From Sinorhizobium fredii (lineage in GTDB: Bacteria; Pseudomonadota; Alphaproteobacteria; Rhizobiales; Rhizobiaceae): 64,000 nt of DNA. The stretch spans positions 392,501-456,500 of the forward strand of contig NZ_CP024307.1 in NCBI RefSeq assembly GCF_002944405.1, given 5' to 3'. Shown in pieces: positions 39,960-49,715 of this stretch. The position numbers and the translations under genes are program-made. Numbering within the stretch: position 1 is the stretch's first letter; every line of letters starts with the position of its first letter. The notes below the pieces were generated by a model. It did not search any database. It worked only from the letters and a program-made list of their open reading frames with translations, and had not been told where the DNA came from.

Positions 39960-40484
39960 ATGACGATCAAGCCGCTCATCATCCTTCCCGATCCGCTTCT
40001 GCGCCAGGTTTCGACGCCCGTTGAGACGATCGACGCCGACATTCGCCGGCTTGCCGACGATATGCTCGAGACCATGTATGACGCTCCCGGCATCGGACTG
40101 GCGGCGATCCAGATCGGCGTGCCGAAGCGCCTTCTGGTTCTCGACGTTTCGAAGGAGGGCGAGGAGAAGAAACCGCTGGTCTTCCTCAATCCGAAGATCG
40201 TGAAATCCTCCGAGGAGCGCTCCGTCTACGAGGAAGGCTGCCTGTCGATCCCTGACTATTATGCCGAAGTCGAGCGACCGGCGGCGATCACCGTCGAATA
40301 TCTCGACCGCGGCGGCAAGGAGCAGGTAGTTGAGGCCAACGGCTTGCTCGCCACCTGCCTGCAGCACGAGATCGACCATCTGAACGGCGTCCTGTTCATC
40401 GATTACATCTCCAAGCTCAAGCGCGACATGGTGATCCGCAAGTTCGCCAAGGCGGCCAAGACGCGCGGCGCCAAGGCCATCTGA
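39960..40484 (+). CDS. def: Peptide deformylase
   Basis: Def removes the formyl group from new polypeptides. The 174-residue metalloenzyme shows the three family motifs: [18 protein letters not shown] with the metal-binding Cys, and QHEIDHLNG with the two metal-binding His and catalytic Glu. GGGGGA precedes the start. fmt, encoding the enzyme that adds the formyl group to initiator tRNA, follows on the same strand after 82 bp. Confidence 0.97.
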   Translation: MTIKPLIILPDPLLRQVSTPVETIDADIRRLADDMLETMYDAPGIGLAAIQIGVPKRLLVLDVSKEGEEKKPLVFLNPKIVKSSEERSVYEEGCLSIPDYYAEVERPAAITVEYLDRGGKEQVVEANGLLATCLQHEIDHLNGVLFIDYISKLKRDMVIRKFAKAAKTRGAKAI

Positions 40485-40566
40485 CCGTCGCGCCCCGCGC
40501 CTAGAGGCGTTTGACTCGGAGCCGCTGCCCTGCTTGGGGCATTTGAGAAAGACGGAGTTCACCGCC

Positions 40567-41502
40567 TTGCCGCTTCGCATCATCTTCATGGGCACACCGG
40601 AATTCTCCGTGCCGACGCTCTCTGCTCTCGTCGAGGCGCGTCACGAGATCGTCGCCGTCTACACGCAGCCGCCGCGTCCCGGCGGCCGGCGCGGCCTCGA
40701 TCTGCGAAAGTCGCCGGTGCATCAGGCGGCCGAACTTCTCGGTGTTCCGGTGTTGACACCCGTCAACCTCAGGCAAACCGCGGATCGGCAGATCTTTCGC
40801 GATTTCGGTGCCGATGTGGCAGTCGTCGTCGCCTATGGCCTGCTGCTGCCGGAGGAGATCCTCTCGGGCACTCGCCACGGCTGCTATAACGGCCATGCCT
40901 CGCTCCTGCCGCGCTGGCGGGGTGCCGCACCGATTCAGAGGGCGATCATGGCCGGGGACCGTGAGACCGGCATGATGGTGATGAAAATGGATAAGGGGCT
41001 CGACACCGGGCCCGTGGCGCTCGTCAAGTCTGTTCCGATCGGCGAGACGATGACGGCCGGCGAGCTGCACGACAAGCTGATGCATGTCGGAGCGGCGCTC
41101 ATGAAAGAGGCGATGGTGCGGCTCGAGATGGGCGAACTGACGCTGACACCGCAGCCCGAGGAAGGCGTCGCCTACGCCGCCAAGATTACGAAGGACGAGA
41201 CGCGGATCGTTTTCACGCGGCCGGCGGCCGACGTTCACAATCATATCCGCGGCCTCGCGCCCTTTCCGGGCGCCTGGTTCGAACTTCAGGTCGCCGGGCG
41301 GATGGAGCGGATCAAGGTGCTGGGGTCGGAGCTTGCCGCAGGGGCCGGCACGCCGGGCACGATCCTGGACGACGGCTTGACGATCGCCTGCGGCGAAGGG
41401 GCGGTGCGGCCGACGCGCCTGCAGCGGGCAGGCGGCAAGGCGCTTGCTGCGCCTGACTTTCTGCGCGGCACGCCGATCGCCGCCGGCACGAGGATTTCCT
41501 GA
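40567..41502 (+). CDS. fmt: Methionyl-tRNA formyltransferase
   Basis: Fmt formylates initiator Met-tRNA. The 311-residue protein starts [20 protein letters not shown] and carries [18 protein letters not shown] with the catalytic Asn/His/Asp region upstream, followed by the C-terminal tRNA-binding domain. I chose the TTG at 40567 because GGAG lies nine bases upstream and it gives the common 311-residue length; no ATG is better placed. It overlaps truA by one base (TGATG). Confidence 0.95.
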   Translation: MPLRIIFMGTPEFSVPTLSALVEARHEIVAVYTQPPRPGGRRGLDLRKSPVHQAAELLGVPVLTPVNLRQTADRQIFRDFGADVAVVVAYGLLLPEEILSGTRHGCYNGHASLLPRWRGAAPIQRAIMAGDRETGMMVMKMDKGLDTGPVALVKSVPIGETMTAGELHDKLMHVGAALMKEAMVRLEMGELTLTPQPEEGVAYAAKITKDETRIVFTRPAADVHNHIRGLAPFPGAWFELQVAGRMERIKVLGSELAAGAGTPGTILDDGLTIACGEGAVRPTRLQRAGGKALAAPDFLRGTPIAAGTRIS

Positions 41503-42245
41503 TGCCGCGCTACCGGCTGACCGTCGAATATGACGGCTCCGATTATGTCGGTTGGCAGCGGCAGGAGAACGGTCCCTCCGTGCAAGGGGCGATCGAGAAG
41601 GCGGTGCTGTCCCTGACCGGCGAGACCGTCTCGATCCGCGGCGCGGGACGCACCGATTCCGGCGTCCACGCCAGGGGCCAGGTGGCGCATCTCGACCTGA
41701 CCCGCGAATGGAAGACCCACACGCTGCGCAATGCGCTCAATGCCCACCTGACGCTCGCCGCCGAGCGGGTGTCGATCCTCGACGCGGCCGAAGTTCCGCC
41801 GGAATTCGACGCGCGCTTTTCGGCCGTCCGCAGGCATTATCTCTACCGCATCATCTCCCGCCGTTCGCCGCTGGCGCTCGAGGCACGGCGCGCCTGGTGG
41901 GTGCCGAAGACGCTCGACCAAGAGGCGATGCATGCGGCCGCACAACATCTCGTCGGCCATCACGATTTCACGACGTTCCGGTCCGCCCATTGCCAGGCGA
42001 CCAGTCCGCTGCGCACCATCGATCGGCTGGATGTCACCCGCAGCGGCGAATTGATCGAGATTCGCGCGACGGCGCAAAGTTTTCTGCACAACCAGATACG
42101 CTCCTTCGCCGGCTCACTGAAGCTCGTCGGCGAGGGCAAGTGGACGCCAGACGACCTCAAGGCCGCACTCGAGGCGCGCGACCGCAAGGCCTGCGGACCC
42201 GTTGCCCCGCCGGATGGCCTGTTCTTCATGCAGGTCGATTACTGA
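41502..42245 (+). CDS. truA: tRNA pseudouridine(38-40) synthase TruA
   Basis: TruA isomerises uridines 38-40 of the anticodon arm. The 247-residue protein has [35 protein letters not shown] with the catalytic Asp, and [13 protein letters not shown]. It overlaps fmt by one base, giving the conserved def-fmt-truA set. Confidence 0.97.
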   Translation: MPRYRLTVEYDGSDYVGWQRQENGPSVQGAIEKAVLSLTGETVSIRGAGRTDSGVHARGQVAHLDLTREWKTHTLRNALNAHLTLAAERVSILDAAEVPPEFDARFSAVRRHYLYRIISRRSPLALEARRAWWVPKTLDQEAMHAAAQHLVGHHDFTTFRSAHCQATSPLRTIDRLDVTRSGELIEIRATAQSFLHNQIRSFAGSLKLVGEGKWTPDDLKAALEARDRKACGPVAPPDGLFFMQVDY

Positions 42246-42264
42246 CCGCTCGCGCTCACCCAGC

Positions 42265-42861
42265 TCAGCCGGGGATCAGTCCGAAGAAGTGCTGAAGATA
42301 TTGGGCGAGCATCATCGGCGGCAGCAGGTAAAGGGCCGTCAGGGCGGAAGCGAGCAGGTTCTGATTGCCGGTTATCGAGCGCAGCAGCCGGAAGAGCAGG
42401 ACGACGCCCGCAATGAGGACGATCAGCGACAGGAGAGCAGTGAGCTGATGGCCTCCACGCGCGAGAAGGAGGAGCGCGGCCGGGATCGCCATCGCATAGG
42501 AAAGCGGCACCGAGAGCCAATTGGTGGTGACGATCACAGGCACGACCAATCCGGCAAATCCGAGGGGCCGCGAAAGGCCAGCAACGAGCATGACCGGCAG
42601 CAGCCAACTGACGAGATCGACGACGAGCAGCTTTAGGAAAAAGCCGATGCCGACGGTCGAGCCGCTCGGCATCGCCGAAAGATAATAGAGGCGCCAGGAC
42701 GCCCAGGAAACGGCCATGGCCGGCAGCGACCAGAGGATCGCCGAAAAGGAGCGCCACAAGCCGCTTTCGCTGATGTCCAGCCAGTTATAGCCTTCGCGGT
42801 TGCCCTGGATCAGCAGCCAGAGCCCCTTGATATAGGCGAGAACCTCGTCAAGCAGCGGCAT
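42265..42861 (-). CDS. Predicted polytopic membrane protein of unknown function
   Basis: About 198 residues with six or so hydrophobic segments and a conserved start [39 protein letters not shown] do not recognise a functional family, but I recall hypothetical proteins like this between truA and dapE in rhizobia. The ATG at 42861 overlaps the end of dapE by 14 bp, so the two are probably co-translated. A start ten codons earlier is possible. It is convergent with truA, 19 bp apart. Confidence 0.75.
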   Translation of the reverse strand: MPLLDEVLAYIKGLWLLIQGNREGYNWLDISESGLWRSFSAILWSLPAMAVSWASWRLYYLSAMPSGSTVGIGFFLKLLVVDLVSWLLPVMLVAGLSRPLGFAGLVVPVIVTTNWLSVPLSYAMAIPAALLLLARGGHQLTALLSLIVLIAGVVLLFRLLRSITGNQNLLASALTALYLLPPMMLAQYLQHFFGLIPG

Positions 42862-44041
42862 GGCCGAACCAGCGGGCGATGAAGGTTTCATAGATCTCGG
42901 TCAGGGTCTCGAGATCGGCGACCGCGACGCGCTCGTCGACCATGTGCATTGTCTGGCCGACGAGACCGAATTCGACCACCGGGCAATAGTCCTTGATAAA
43001 GCGGGCGTCCGACGTGCCGCCGGTGGTGGAGAGCTTCGGCCGGCGGCCGGTCACGGCCTCGACTGCGCCGGAAAGCGAATCGATCAGCGCGTTGTTGCGC
43101 GTCAGGAAGACGTGGCTCGGGCGCTCGTTCCAGACGATGTCGTATCTGACCGGATCGCGACCGGGCCGAAGCGCACCGTCCTTTGCGGCACGGCCGAGGC
43201 GGGCAACGATCTCCGCCTTCAGGCTTTCGGCCGTCCAGCGGTCGTTGAAGCGGATGTTGAAGGCGGCACTGGCCTTGGCCGGAATGACGTTGACGGCGGC
43301 ATTGCCGACATCGATCGTCGTCACCTCCAGGTTGGACGGCTGGAAATTCTCGGTGCCGGCGTCGAAGGGCGGGTCCATCAGCGCTTGCGTCAGCTGCAGA
43401 ATGCCGCGCACCGGATTGTCGGCAAGGTGCGGATAGGCGGCATGCCCCTGGACGCCGTGGACGGTGATCCGGCCGGAGAGGGATCCGCGCCGGCCGATCT
43501 TGATCATGTCGCCGAGGTTATCCGGATTGGTCGGCTCTCCGACGAGGCAGGCGTCCCAGCGCTCGCCTTTTTGGGCAGCCCATTCGAGAAGCTTGATCGT
43601 GCCGTTGATCGCCGGTCCTTCCTCGTCGCCGGTGATGAGGAAGGAAATCGATCCCTTGGGTCGGCCATGCTTTTCGATGTGGCGGGCAACCGCCGCGACG
43701 AAGCAGGCAATGCCGCCCTTCATGTCGACAGCGCCGCGCCCGTACATTTCGCCGCCGGCGATCACGGCCGAAAAGGGCGAATGGGTCCAGGCGGCTTCGT
43801 CGCCGACCGGCACCACGTCCGTATGGCCGGCGAACATTAGATGCGGGCCTTCGGTGCCGAGGCGGGCATAGAGGTTCTCGATATCCGGCGTTCCCGCCTC
43901 CCTGGCCATTACCCGATCGAGCGTGAAGCCGAGGGGCGCCAGCATGCCTTCGAGCGCCGACAAGGCACCGCCTTCGGCCGGGGTGACCGAGGGGCAACGG
44001 ATAAGGGCGGAGAGATTGGAGATCGGATCGGTCGGGAACAT
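42848..44041 (-). CDS. dapE: Succinyl-diaminopimelate desuccinylase
   Basis: DapE cleaves N-succinyl-LL-diaminopimelate in the lysine and peptidoglycan pathway. The 397-residue M20 metallopeptidase has [41 protein letters not shown] and the late [14 protein letters not shown]. All metal ligands and the catalytic Asp and Glu are visible. dapD, the enzyme two steps earlier, is 10 kb downstream on the same strand; the RND operon and helicase gene separate them. Confidence 0.96.
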   Translation of the reverse strand: MFPTDPISNLSALIRCPSVTPAEGGALSALEGMLAPLGFTLDRVMAREAGTPDIENLYARLGTEGPHLMFAGHTDVVPVGDEAAWTHSPFSAVIAGGEMYGRGAVDMKGGIACFVAAVARHIEKHGRPKGSISFLITGDEEGPAINGTIKLLEWAAQKGERWDACLVGEPTNPDNLGDMIKIGRRGSLSGRITVHGVQGHAAYPHLADNPVRGILQLTQALMDPPFDAGTENFQPSNLEVTTIDVGNAAVNVIPAKASAAFNIRFNDRWTAESLKAEIVARLGRAAKDGALRPGRDPVRYDIVWNERPSHVFLTRNNALIDSLSGAVEAVTGRRPKLSTTGGTSDARFIKDYCPVVEFGLVGQTMHMVDERVAVADLETLTEIYETFIARWFGHAAA

Positions 44042-44151
44042 CGAACGGAATGCCTGCGGAGCCGGTGGGCCAAGGAACTGAGTTTGCTGGTTTATCCGAT
44101 CGCTCCCCGGCTGTCACGCCCGATGAGAGGGCGACGCGCTTGGAGACCGCA

Positions 44152-44177
44152 ACGGGCCGGACGATCGTCCGGCCCGT
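44152..44177. terminator. Perfect 26-bp palindrome between dapE and the efflux pump gene
   Basis: Arms ACGGGCCGGAC and GTCCGGCCCGT flank GATC. It lies 24 bp beyond the pump stop codon on the minus strand and so could terminate the efflux operon. The uridine tract is absent, and the first ATG of dapE is 111 bp away. Confidence 0.5.
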
Positions 44178-44200
44178 CGGATGTGTGTTCCGGGAGAAGG

Positions 44201-47200
44201 CTATTCGCCCGGGGCGAGATGCGGCGCCTCGATATGCGCTCCCGCGTGCTTCAGCGGCCGCTCGCCGGAGAGCTTGCGGATCAGCACGTAGAAGACCGGC
44301 GTCATGAAGATGCCGAAGGCGGTGACGCCGATCATGCCGGCAAAGACCGCCACGCCCATGGCCGAGCGCATTTCAGCACCGGCGCCGGTCGAAGTGACGA
44401 GCGGCACGACGCCCATGATGAAGGCCATCGACGTCATCAGGATTGGCCGGAGCCGCAGCCGGCTCGCCTCGATCGCGGCGCTGACGGCGCTCTTTCCGGA
44501 CAACTCGAGCTCGCGGGCGAACTCGACGATCAGGATCGCGTTCTTCGCCGAGAGGCCGACGAGCACGATCAGGCCGATCTGCGTGAAGACGTTGTTGTCG
44601 CCGCCGGTCAGCCAGACGCCGGTGAGCGCCGCCATGATGCCCATAGGCACGATCAGGATGATCGAGATCGGCAGCAACAGGCTCTCATATTGCGCCGCGA
44701 GCACCAGATAGACGAGCAGCAGCGCCAGCGGGAAAATCAGGATGCCCGAATTGCCGGCGAGGATCTGCTGGTAGGTCAGATCAGTCCACTCGTAGGAGAT
44801 TCCGGGCGGCAGCGTCTCGGCGGCGATTCGCTCGATGGCGGCCTGCGCCTGGCCGGAGGAGAAGCCCGGTGCCGGGCCGCCATTGATGTCGGCGGCGAGG
44901 AAGCCGTTGTAGCGGATCGCCCGCTCGGCACCGACCGTCTGCTCCACCTTCAAGAGCGCCGACAGCGGGATCATCTCGCCCGACTGCGAACGGACCTTCA
45001 GCTTGCCGATGTCGTCGGCGTGGCTGCGATAGTTCGCGTCGGCCTGGATGCGCACGCTGTAAGTGCGGCCGAAGGCGTTGAAGTCGTTGACGTAGAGCGA
45101 ACCCAGATAGATCTGCAGCGTCTCGAACACGTCAGTGACCGCGACGCCGAGCTGGCGCGCCTTGGTGCGGTCCAAATCGGCATAGAGCTGCGGCACGTTG
45201 ATCTGGTAGCTCGAATAGAGCCCGGCCAGTTCCGGTGTCTGTGCAGCCTGCGCCAGGAAGGCCTTGGCCGCGTCGTCCAGCGCCCGATAGCCGAGGCCAT
45301 TCTTGTCCTCGATCTGCAGCTTGAAGCCGCCGGTCGTGCCGAGCCCCTGAACTGGCGGCGGCGGGAACATGGCGATGAAGGCGTCCTGGATCGCGCCGAA
45401 CTCCTGGTTCAGCTGCATGGCGATCGCGCCGCCCGAGAGTTCCGGCGTCTTCCGCTCCTCGAATGGCTTCAGCGACACGAAGACGATGCCGGAGTTCGAG
45501 GAATTGGTGAAGCCGTTGATCGACAGGCCCGGGAAGGCGATGGCATGTTCGACGCCGGGGTGCTTCAGCGCGATGTCGCTCATCCGCCGGATGACGTCCT
45601 CCGAGCGGTCCAGCGTCGCCCCGTCCGGCAATTGCGCAAAACCTATCAGATATTGCTTGTCCTGCGCCGGCACGAAACCGCCAGGAACGGAGCGGAACAG
45701 CGCGAAGGTGACGCCGAGGAGGACGACGTAAAGGCCCATGATCAGCGACTTGCGCGTCAGAATGCCGCCGACGCCGCGGCCATAGGCTTCCGAGCTCGCC
45801 CCGAAGAAGCGGTTGAAGCCGCGGAAGAACCAGCCGAACAGCGCGTCCATGATGCGCGTCAGGCGGTCCTTCGGCGCGTGATGGTCCTTCAGGAGAAGGG
45901 CGGCGAGCGCCGGCGACAGCGTCAGCGAGTTGAAGGCGGAGATCACCGTCGAAATCGCGATCGTCAGCGCAAACTGGCGGTAGAACTGGCCGGTCAGCCC
46001 GGTGATGAAGGCGAGCGGCACGAAGACGGCGACGAGCACCAGCGCGATCGCGATGATCGGCCCGGACACCTCCTGCATGGCGCGATATGTCGCCTGCACC
46101 GGCGAGAGACCCTGGGAGATGTTGCGCTCGACGTTTTCGACGACGACGATCGCATCGTCGACGACGATGCCGATCGCCAGCACCAGGCCGAAGAGGCTGA
46201 GCGCATTGATCGAGAAGCCGAAGACATACATCACCGCGAAGGTGCCGACGATCGAGACGGGCACCGCGACCAGCGGAATGATCGAGGCGCGCCACGTCTG
46301 GAGGAAGACGATGACGACGAGCACGACGAGCGCGATCGCTTCGAGCAGCGTATGGACGACCGATTCGATCGACGCCCGGACGAACTGCGTCGTGTCGTAG
46401 ACGATCTCGTAGTCGACGCCTTCCGGCATGGTCTGCTTCAGCTCGGCCATTGCCTTGTGGACGTTTTCGGAAATCTGGATGGCATTCGAGCCCGGCGCCT
46501 GGAAGACGCCCATGCCGACGGCCGCCTTGTTGTCGAGTAGCGAGCGCAGCGAGTAGTCCGCCGCGCCCATTTCGACGCGGGCGACGTCGCCGAGGCGGGT
46601 GATCTCGCCATTGGCGCCCGACTTAAGCACGATATCGGCAAAGTCCTCAGGCGTCCTCAAACGCCCCTGGGCGTTCACGGAGAGCTGCAGGTCGAGGCCG
46701 GCAACGGAGGGCGAGGCGCCGATCACGCCGGCGGCCGCCTGGACGTTCTGTCCGCGGATTGCATTGGCGATGTCGCTCGCGGCAAGGCCTCGCTCGGCGG
46801 CCTTTTCCGGGTCGATCCAGACGCGCATCGAATAGTCGCCGCCGCCGAAGATCTGGACCTGGCCGACGCCTTCGACGCGGGCCAGCCGGTCCTTGACGTT
46901 CAGGACGCCGTAGTTGCGCAGGTAGTTGATGTCGTACTGGCCGTTCGGCGAGATCAGGTGCACGACGAGCGTCAGGTCGGGCGAGCTCTTGACGGTGGTG
47001 ACGCCGAGCCGGCGCACCTCCTCCGGCAGCCGCGGCTCGGCCTGCGAGACGCGGTTCTGCACCAGCTGCTGGGCCTGGTCCGGATCGGTGCCGAGCTCGA
47101 AGGTGACGGTAAGGGTCATCAGCCCGTCGGCGGTCGCCTGGCTTTGCATGTAGAGCATGCCTTCGACGCCGTTGATCTGCTCTTCGAGCGGTGTGGCGAC

Positions 47201-47386
47201 AGTTTCGGCGATGACGGCCGGGTTGGCGCCCGGATACTGGGCGCGAACGACGATCTGCGGCGGCACCACCTCCGGATATTCGGAGATCGGCAGGCCGGTC
47301 ATGCCGATCAGGCCGGCGACGAAGATGAGCACGGAGAGAACGCCCGCGAAGACCGGGCGGTCGACGAAAAAGCGTGAGAAGTTCAT
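44201..47386 (-). CDS. RND-family multidrug efflux permease (HAE-1 type)
   Basis: The 1061-residue inner-membrane pump exchanges protons for drugs or other hydrophobic molecules. It starts NFSRFFVDRPVFAGVLSVLI and has the conserved VVPPQIVVRAQYPGANPAVIAETVATPLEEQING block, the proton-relay GIVVDDAIVVVENVERN of TM4, and the two large periplasmic loops. Length is standard. I chose the ATG at 47386 because GGGGGA precedes it. The adaptor gene is immediately upstream; no outer-membrane factor gene is near, so it presumably uses a shared TolC-like channel. Confidence 0.95.
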   Translation of the reverse strand: MNFSRFFVDRPVFAGVLSVLIFVAGLIGMTGLPISEYPEVVPPQIVVRAQYPGANPAVIAETVATPLEEQINGVEGMLYMQSQATADGLMTLTVTFELGTDPDQAQQLVQNRVSQAEPRLPEEVRRLGVTTVKSSPDLTLVVHLISPNGQYDINYLRNYGVLNVKDRLARVEGVGQVQIFGGGDYSMRVWIDPEKAAERGLAASDIANAIRGQNVQAAAGVIGASPSVAGLDLQLSVNAQGRLRTPEDFADIVLKSGANGEITRLGDVARVEMGAADYSLRSLLDNKAAVGMGVFQAPGSNAIQISENVHKAMAELKQTMPEGVDYEIVYDTTQFVRASIESVVHTLLEAIALVVLVVIVFLQTWRASIIPLVAVPVSIVGTFAVMYVFGFSINALSLFGLVLAIGIVVDDAIVVVENVERNISQGLSPVQATYRAMQEVSGPIIAIALVLVAVFVPLAFITGLTGQFYRQFALTIAISTVISAFNSLTLSPALAALLLKDHHAPKDRLTRIMDALFGWFFRGFNRFFGASSEAYGRGVGGILTRKSLIMGLYVVLLGVTFALFRSVPGGFVPAQDKQYLIGFAQLPDGATLDRSEDVIRRMSDIALKHPGVEHAIAFPGLSINGFTNSSNSGIVFVSLKPFEERKTPELSGGAIAMQLNQEFGAIQDAFIAMFPPPPVQGLGTTGGFKLQIEDKNGLGYRALDDAAKAFLAQAAQTPELAGLYSSYQINVPQLYADLDRTKARQLGVAVTDVFETLQIYLGSLYVNDFNAFGRTYSVRIQADANYRSHADDIGKLKVRSQSGEMIPLSALLKVEQTVGAERAIRYNGFLAADINGGPAPGFSSGQAQAAIERIAAETLPPGISYEWTDLTYQQILAGNSGILIFPLALLLVYLVLAAQYESLLLPISIILIVPMGIMAALTGVWLTGGDNNVFTQIGLIVLVGLSAKNAILIVEFARELELSGKSAVSAAIEASRLRLRPILMTSMAFIMGVVPLVTSTGAGAEMRSAMGVAVFAGMIGVTAFGIFMTPVFYVLIRKLSGERPLKHAGAHIEAPHLAPGE

Positions 47387-47513
47387 AACGATCCCCCTTG
47401 GGAACTTCAGGCAAACAAAGAGCTTCTGCGGCGGAAAAGCGTCCGCCGCGCGCCGATGCATGCCGTTGGATGTCTAAGCGCTTCCCTGCCTCTCAGCGGC
47501 AGGGCGCGCCTAA

Positions 47514-48719
47514 CTATGGTTTCGCGATCGACGCGGTTGCCTGCTCGGCCGGCTGCGGCGCGACGACGACGCCCGGACGGACGCGCTGCAGACCGTTGAC
47601 GACGATGCTCTCGCCGGGCTTCAGGCCGGTCTCGATGATCCGCAGGCCGTCCGCCGTCGGTCCGAGGGTGACCTGCCGGTATTCGACCTTGTTGTCGGAG
47701 CCGACGACCAGCACGAATTTCTTGTCCTGGTCGGAGCCGATGGCGCGGTCGCTGATCACCAGCTTCTCTGCCGGCGCCGGATCGCCGATGCGGATGCGGA
47801 CGAACTGGCCCGAGATCAGCCGGCCGTCGGCATTTTGGAGCGCCGCCCGCACGCGGATCGTGCCGGTTGCCGCATCCACCTCGTTGTTGATCAACTGGAT
47901 ATGGCCGCTGATCGGCGTGCCCTCGTCGGCGGCGGTGCCGATCTGTACGGGTATTTGCTCGATCGACTCGGCACCGGCGGAAGCGGAGAGCTTGGCGAGC
48001 GCTGCCGCGACCACTTCCTCGCTGACATTGAAGCTCGCATAGATCGGGTCGACCGAGACGAGCGTGGTCAGCACCGGCGAGGCGGAGCCCGCCGCGACAA
48101 GGTTGCCGGCCGTAACCTCGAGCCTGCCGACACGGCCGCTGATCGGGGCGCGCACCTCGGTATATTGCAGGTCGAGCCGCGCGGAGCGCAGCGCCGCCTT
48201 GGCCGACCGGACATTCGCCTGCGCCTCGTCATAGGCGCTGAGCCGCTGGTCGACGCCGCTCTGCGGAATGGCGCTGGTGGAAACCAGCTTGCGGCCGCGC
48301 TCGAGCTCGGTCTTGGCGAGTGCCACCCGGGCTTCCGCGGCCGCCACCTCCGCTTCCGCGCGCTCGACCGCTGCCGCATAGGGTTCGGGGTCGATGGTCA
48401 CGAGCAGGTCGCCCTTCTCGACGAGCGCACCCTCCCGGAAATGGGCGCTAAGGATCGCCCCGCCGACGCGCGGGCGAACCTCGACCCGCTCGATCGCCTC
48501 GAGCCGGCCGGAGAAGCTCTCCCAAGTGGTGATCCGGCGCGTTTCCGCCTGGGCGACGGAAACCGGCACGGCCGGCGGCGCGGCGGACGCCGCTTCAGTT
48601 GTGGCATCCGCCTGCAGGCGGGCAGGCAGGCCGAGAAGGACGGCACCGCCGCCGGCGACGGACAATAGAATGCTGAGGCCGGCACCCCACAGGGCGCGGC
48701 GAGTAACGCTCGACGTCAT
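47514..48719 (-). CDS. RND efflux periplasmic adaptor (membrane fusion protein)
   Basis: The 401-residue adaptor links the pump to an outer-membrane channel. It has an N-terminal membrane anchor or signal (about 8-33), a first lipoyl half with FSGRLEAIERVEVRPRVGG, an alpha-helical hairpin (about 100-165), the second lipoyl half YTEVRAPISGRVGRLEVTAGNLV, and beta-barrel and membrane-proximal domains (to about 370). The ATG at 48719 follows GGAGAGATC. It is the middle gene of a three-gene minus-strand operon, 44 bp after the hydrolase-like gene and 127 bp before the permease gene. Confidence 0.94.
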   Translation of the reverse strand: MTSSVTRRALWGAGLSILLSVAGGGAVLLGLPARLQADATTEAASAAPPAVPVSVAQAETRRITTWESFSGRLEAIERVEVRPRVGGAILSAHFREGALVEKGDLLVTIDPEPYAAAVERAEAEVAAAEARVALAKTELERGRKLVSTSAIPQSGVDQRLSAYDEAQANVRSAKAALRSARLDLQYTEVRAPISGRVGRLEVTAGNLVAAGSASPVLTTLVSVDPIYASFNVSEEVVAAALAKLSASAGAESIEQIPVQIGTAADEGTPISGHIQLINNEVDAATGTIRVRAALQNADGRLISGQFVRIRIGDPAPAEKLVISDRAIGSDQDKKFVLVVGSDNKVEYRQVTLGPTADGLRIIETGLKPGESIVVNGLQRVRPGVVVAPQPAEQATASIAKP

Positions 48720-48763
48720 GATCTCTCCTTGCCGGTTGGGAGCCGGCTCTAAAAAATGTCTGC

Positions 48764-49579
48764 TTACTTCTGTGTGGCCTTCGCTCCCGCCTTCTCGAAG
48801 AAGCGGGAGAAAATGCCGGATATGATTTCTTCCTGTTCGGGCCAGCTTTTCTGGGCCGAGACATTGGCCGGGACCCAGGCGGCACGGCCGGGCAGGACGT
48901 GCATCTCCACCGGAACGCCGGCTGCGCGCAGGCGCTCGGCATAGGCCTTTGCCTCGTCGCGCATCGGACACTCCTCGCTGGTGACCACGAGGGCCGGAAC
49001 GAGACCGCCGAGCCGGGTGCAATGGCCGGGCGCCGCGTAAGGGTGGGTCAGGCCGCTGCCTTCACCGAGATATTGCTGCCAGCCGTCGGCGATCGATTGG
49101 ACAGAGCTCTGCGGACAGAACTTGCGGAACGACGGCGTCGCCAGGCAGGGGTCGAGCAGCGGTGACAGCAGGATCTGGCCCTTGAGGTCGGTCAGAAACT
49201 GGTCCCGCGCCATCAGCGCCAAGCCGGCGGCGAGGTTGCCGCCTGCCTCCTCGCCCGCGACGAACAGCAGCGACTTCTTGTGCGCGAACTGCGGGCAGCG
49301 GCTGCGCATGGAAGCCAGCATGGCATAGGCGGTGTCGAGAGCCGCCGGAAACGGGTTGAGGCAGGCCGACGGATATTCCGGCGAGACGACGACCGCACCG
49401 GCAGCGGCGAGGGCCCCGGCAACCTTCTCTCCGGCCGCGACCGAATCTCCCGTGAAGCTTCCGCCGTGCAGATGCAGGACGACCGGCGGCGGCGCGAGCA
49501 ACGACGCACCCTTGTAGACGCGTGCGCGGCACGAGCCCTGGCCCGTCTGCATCGTCTCTTCGGTAAAATGCGTGTCCAT
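48764..49579 (-). CDS. HSL-family alpha/beta-hydrolase fold protein, catalytically degenerate
   Basis: The 271-residue protein has the HSL/GDXG esterase fold, with the oxyanion motif LHLHGGSFTG near residue 38 intact. The nucleophile motif, normally GDSAGGN, is GEEAGGN at 109-115, so Ser is replaced by Glu111. The acid position, normally the D in FDPLRDE, is Cys204 in EECPMRDE. The His of the usual GMxHGF is Ala234 in GRAAW. All three triad residues are therefore gone, while length and fold markers are kept. Esterase activity is unlikely; it could bind a ligand or be decaying. The start follows AGGCAAGAG. It is the first gene of the efflux operon. Confidence 0.85.
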   Translation of the reverse strand: MDTHFTEETMQTGQGSCRARVYKGASLLAPPPVVLHLHGGSFTGDSVAAGEKVAGALAAAGAVVVSPEYPSACLNPFPAALDTAYAMLASMRSRCPQFAHKKSLLFVAGEEAGGNLAAGLALMARDQFLTDLKGQILLSPLLDPCLATPSFRKFCPQSSVQSIADGWQQYLGEGSGLTHPYAAPGHCTRLGGLVPALVVTSEECPMRDEAKAYAERLRAAGVPVEMHVLPGRAAWVPANVSAQKSWPEQEEIISGIFSRFFEKAGAKATQK

Positions 49580-49657
49580 CTCTTGCCTCGAAAATGGGTG
49601 AATCCCTAGATGAGGGACAACCCGCGACGGTCACATCCTAACATTGTCTTTCTTCTG

Positions 49658-49688
49658 GAATAGTCAGTGGGTTCTGATTACACTATTC
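49658..49688. promoter_or_regulatory. Inverted repeat in the LysR/efflux divergent promoter region
   Basis: GAATAGT at 49658-49664 and ACTATTC at 49682-49688 are a perfect 7-bp inverted pair with a 17-bp spacer. It lies 27 bp before the LysR-type start and 78 bp before the hydrolase start, where a LysR regulator controlling both directions would bind. A second local pair, TTCG-GTATTT-CGAA, follows at 49687-49700. Confidence 0.45.
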
Positions 49689-49715
49689 GGTATTTCGAAC
49701 AATTGGCTATTGAAA

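Noticed and set aside
43841..46540. An 899-codon open frame on the plus strand opposite the RND permease and dapE
   Set aside because: It is rich in Arg, Asp, His and Glu, lacks any domain and mirrors the codon pattern of the real minus-strand genes. High-G+C genes commonly leave such antisense frames open.
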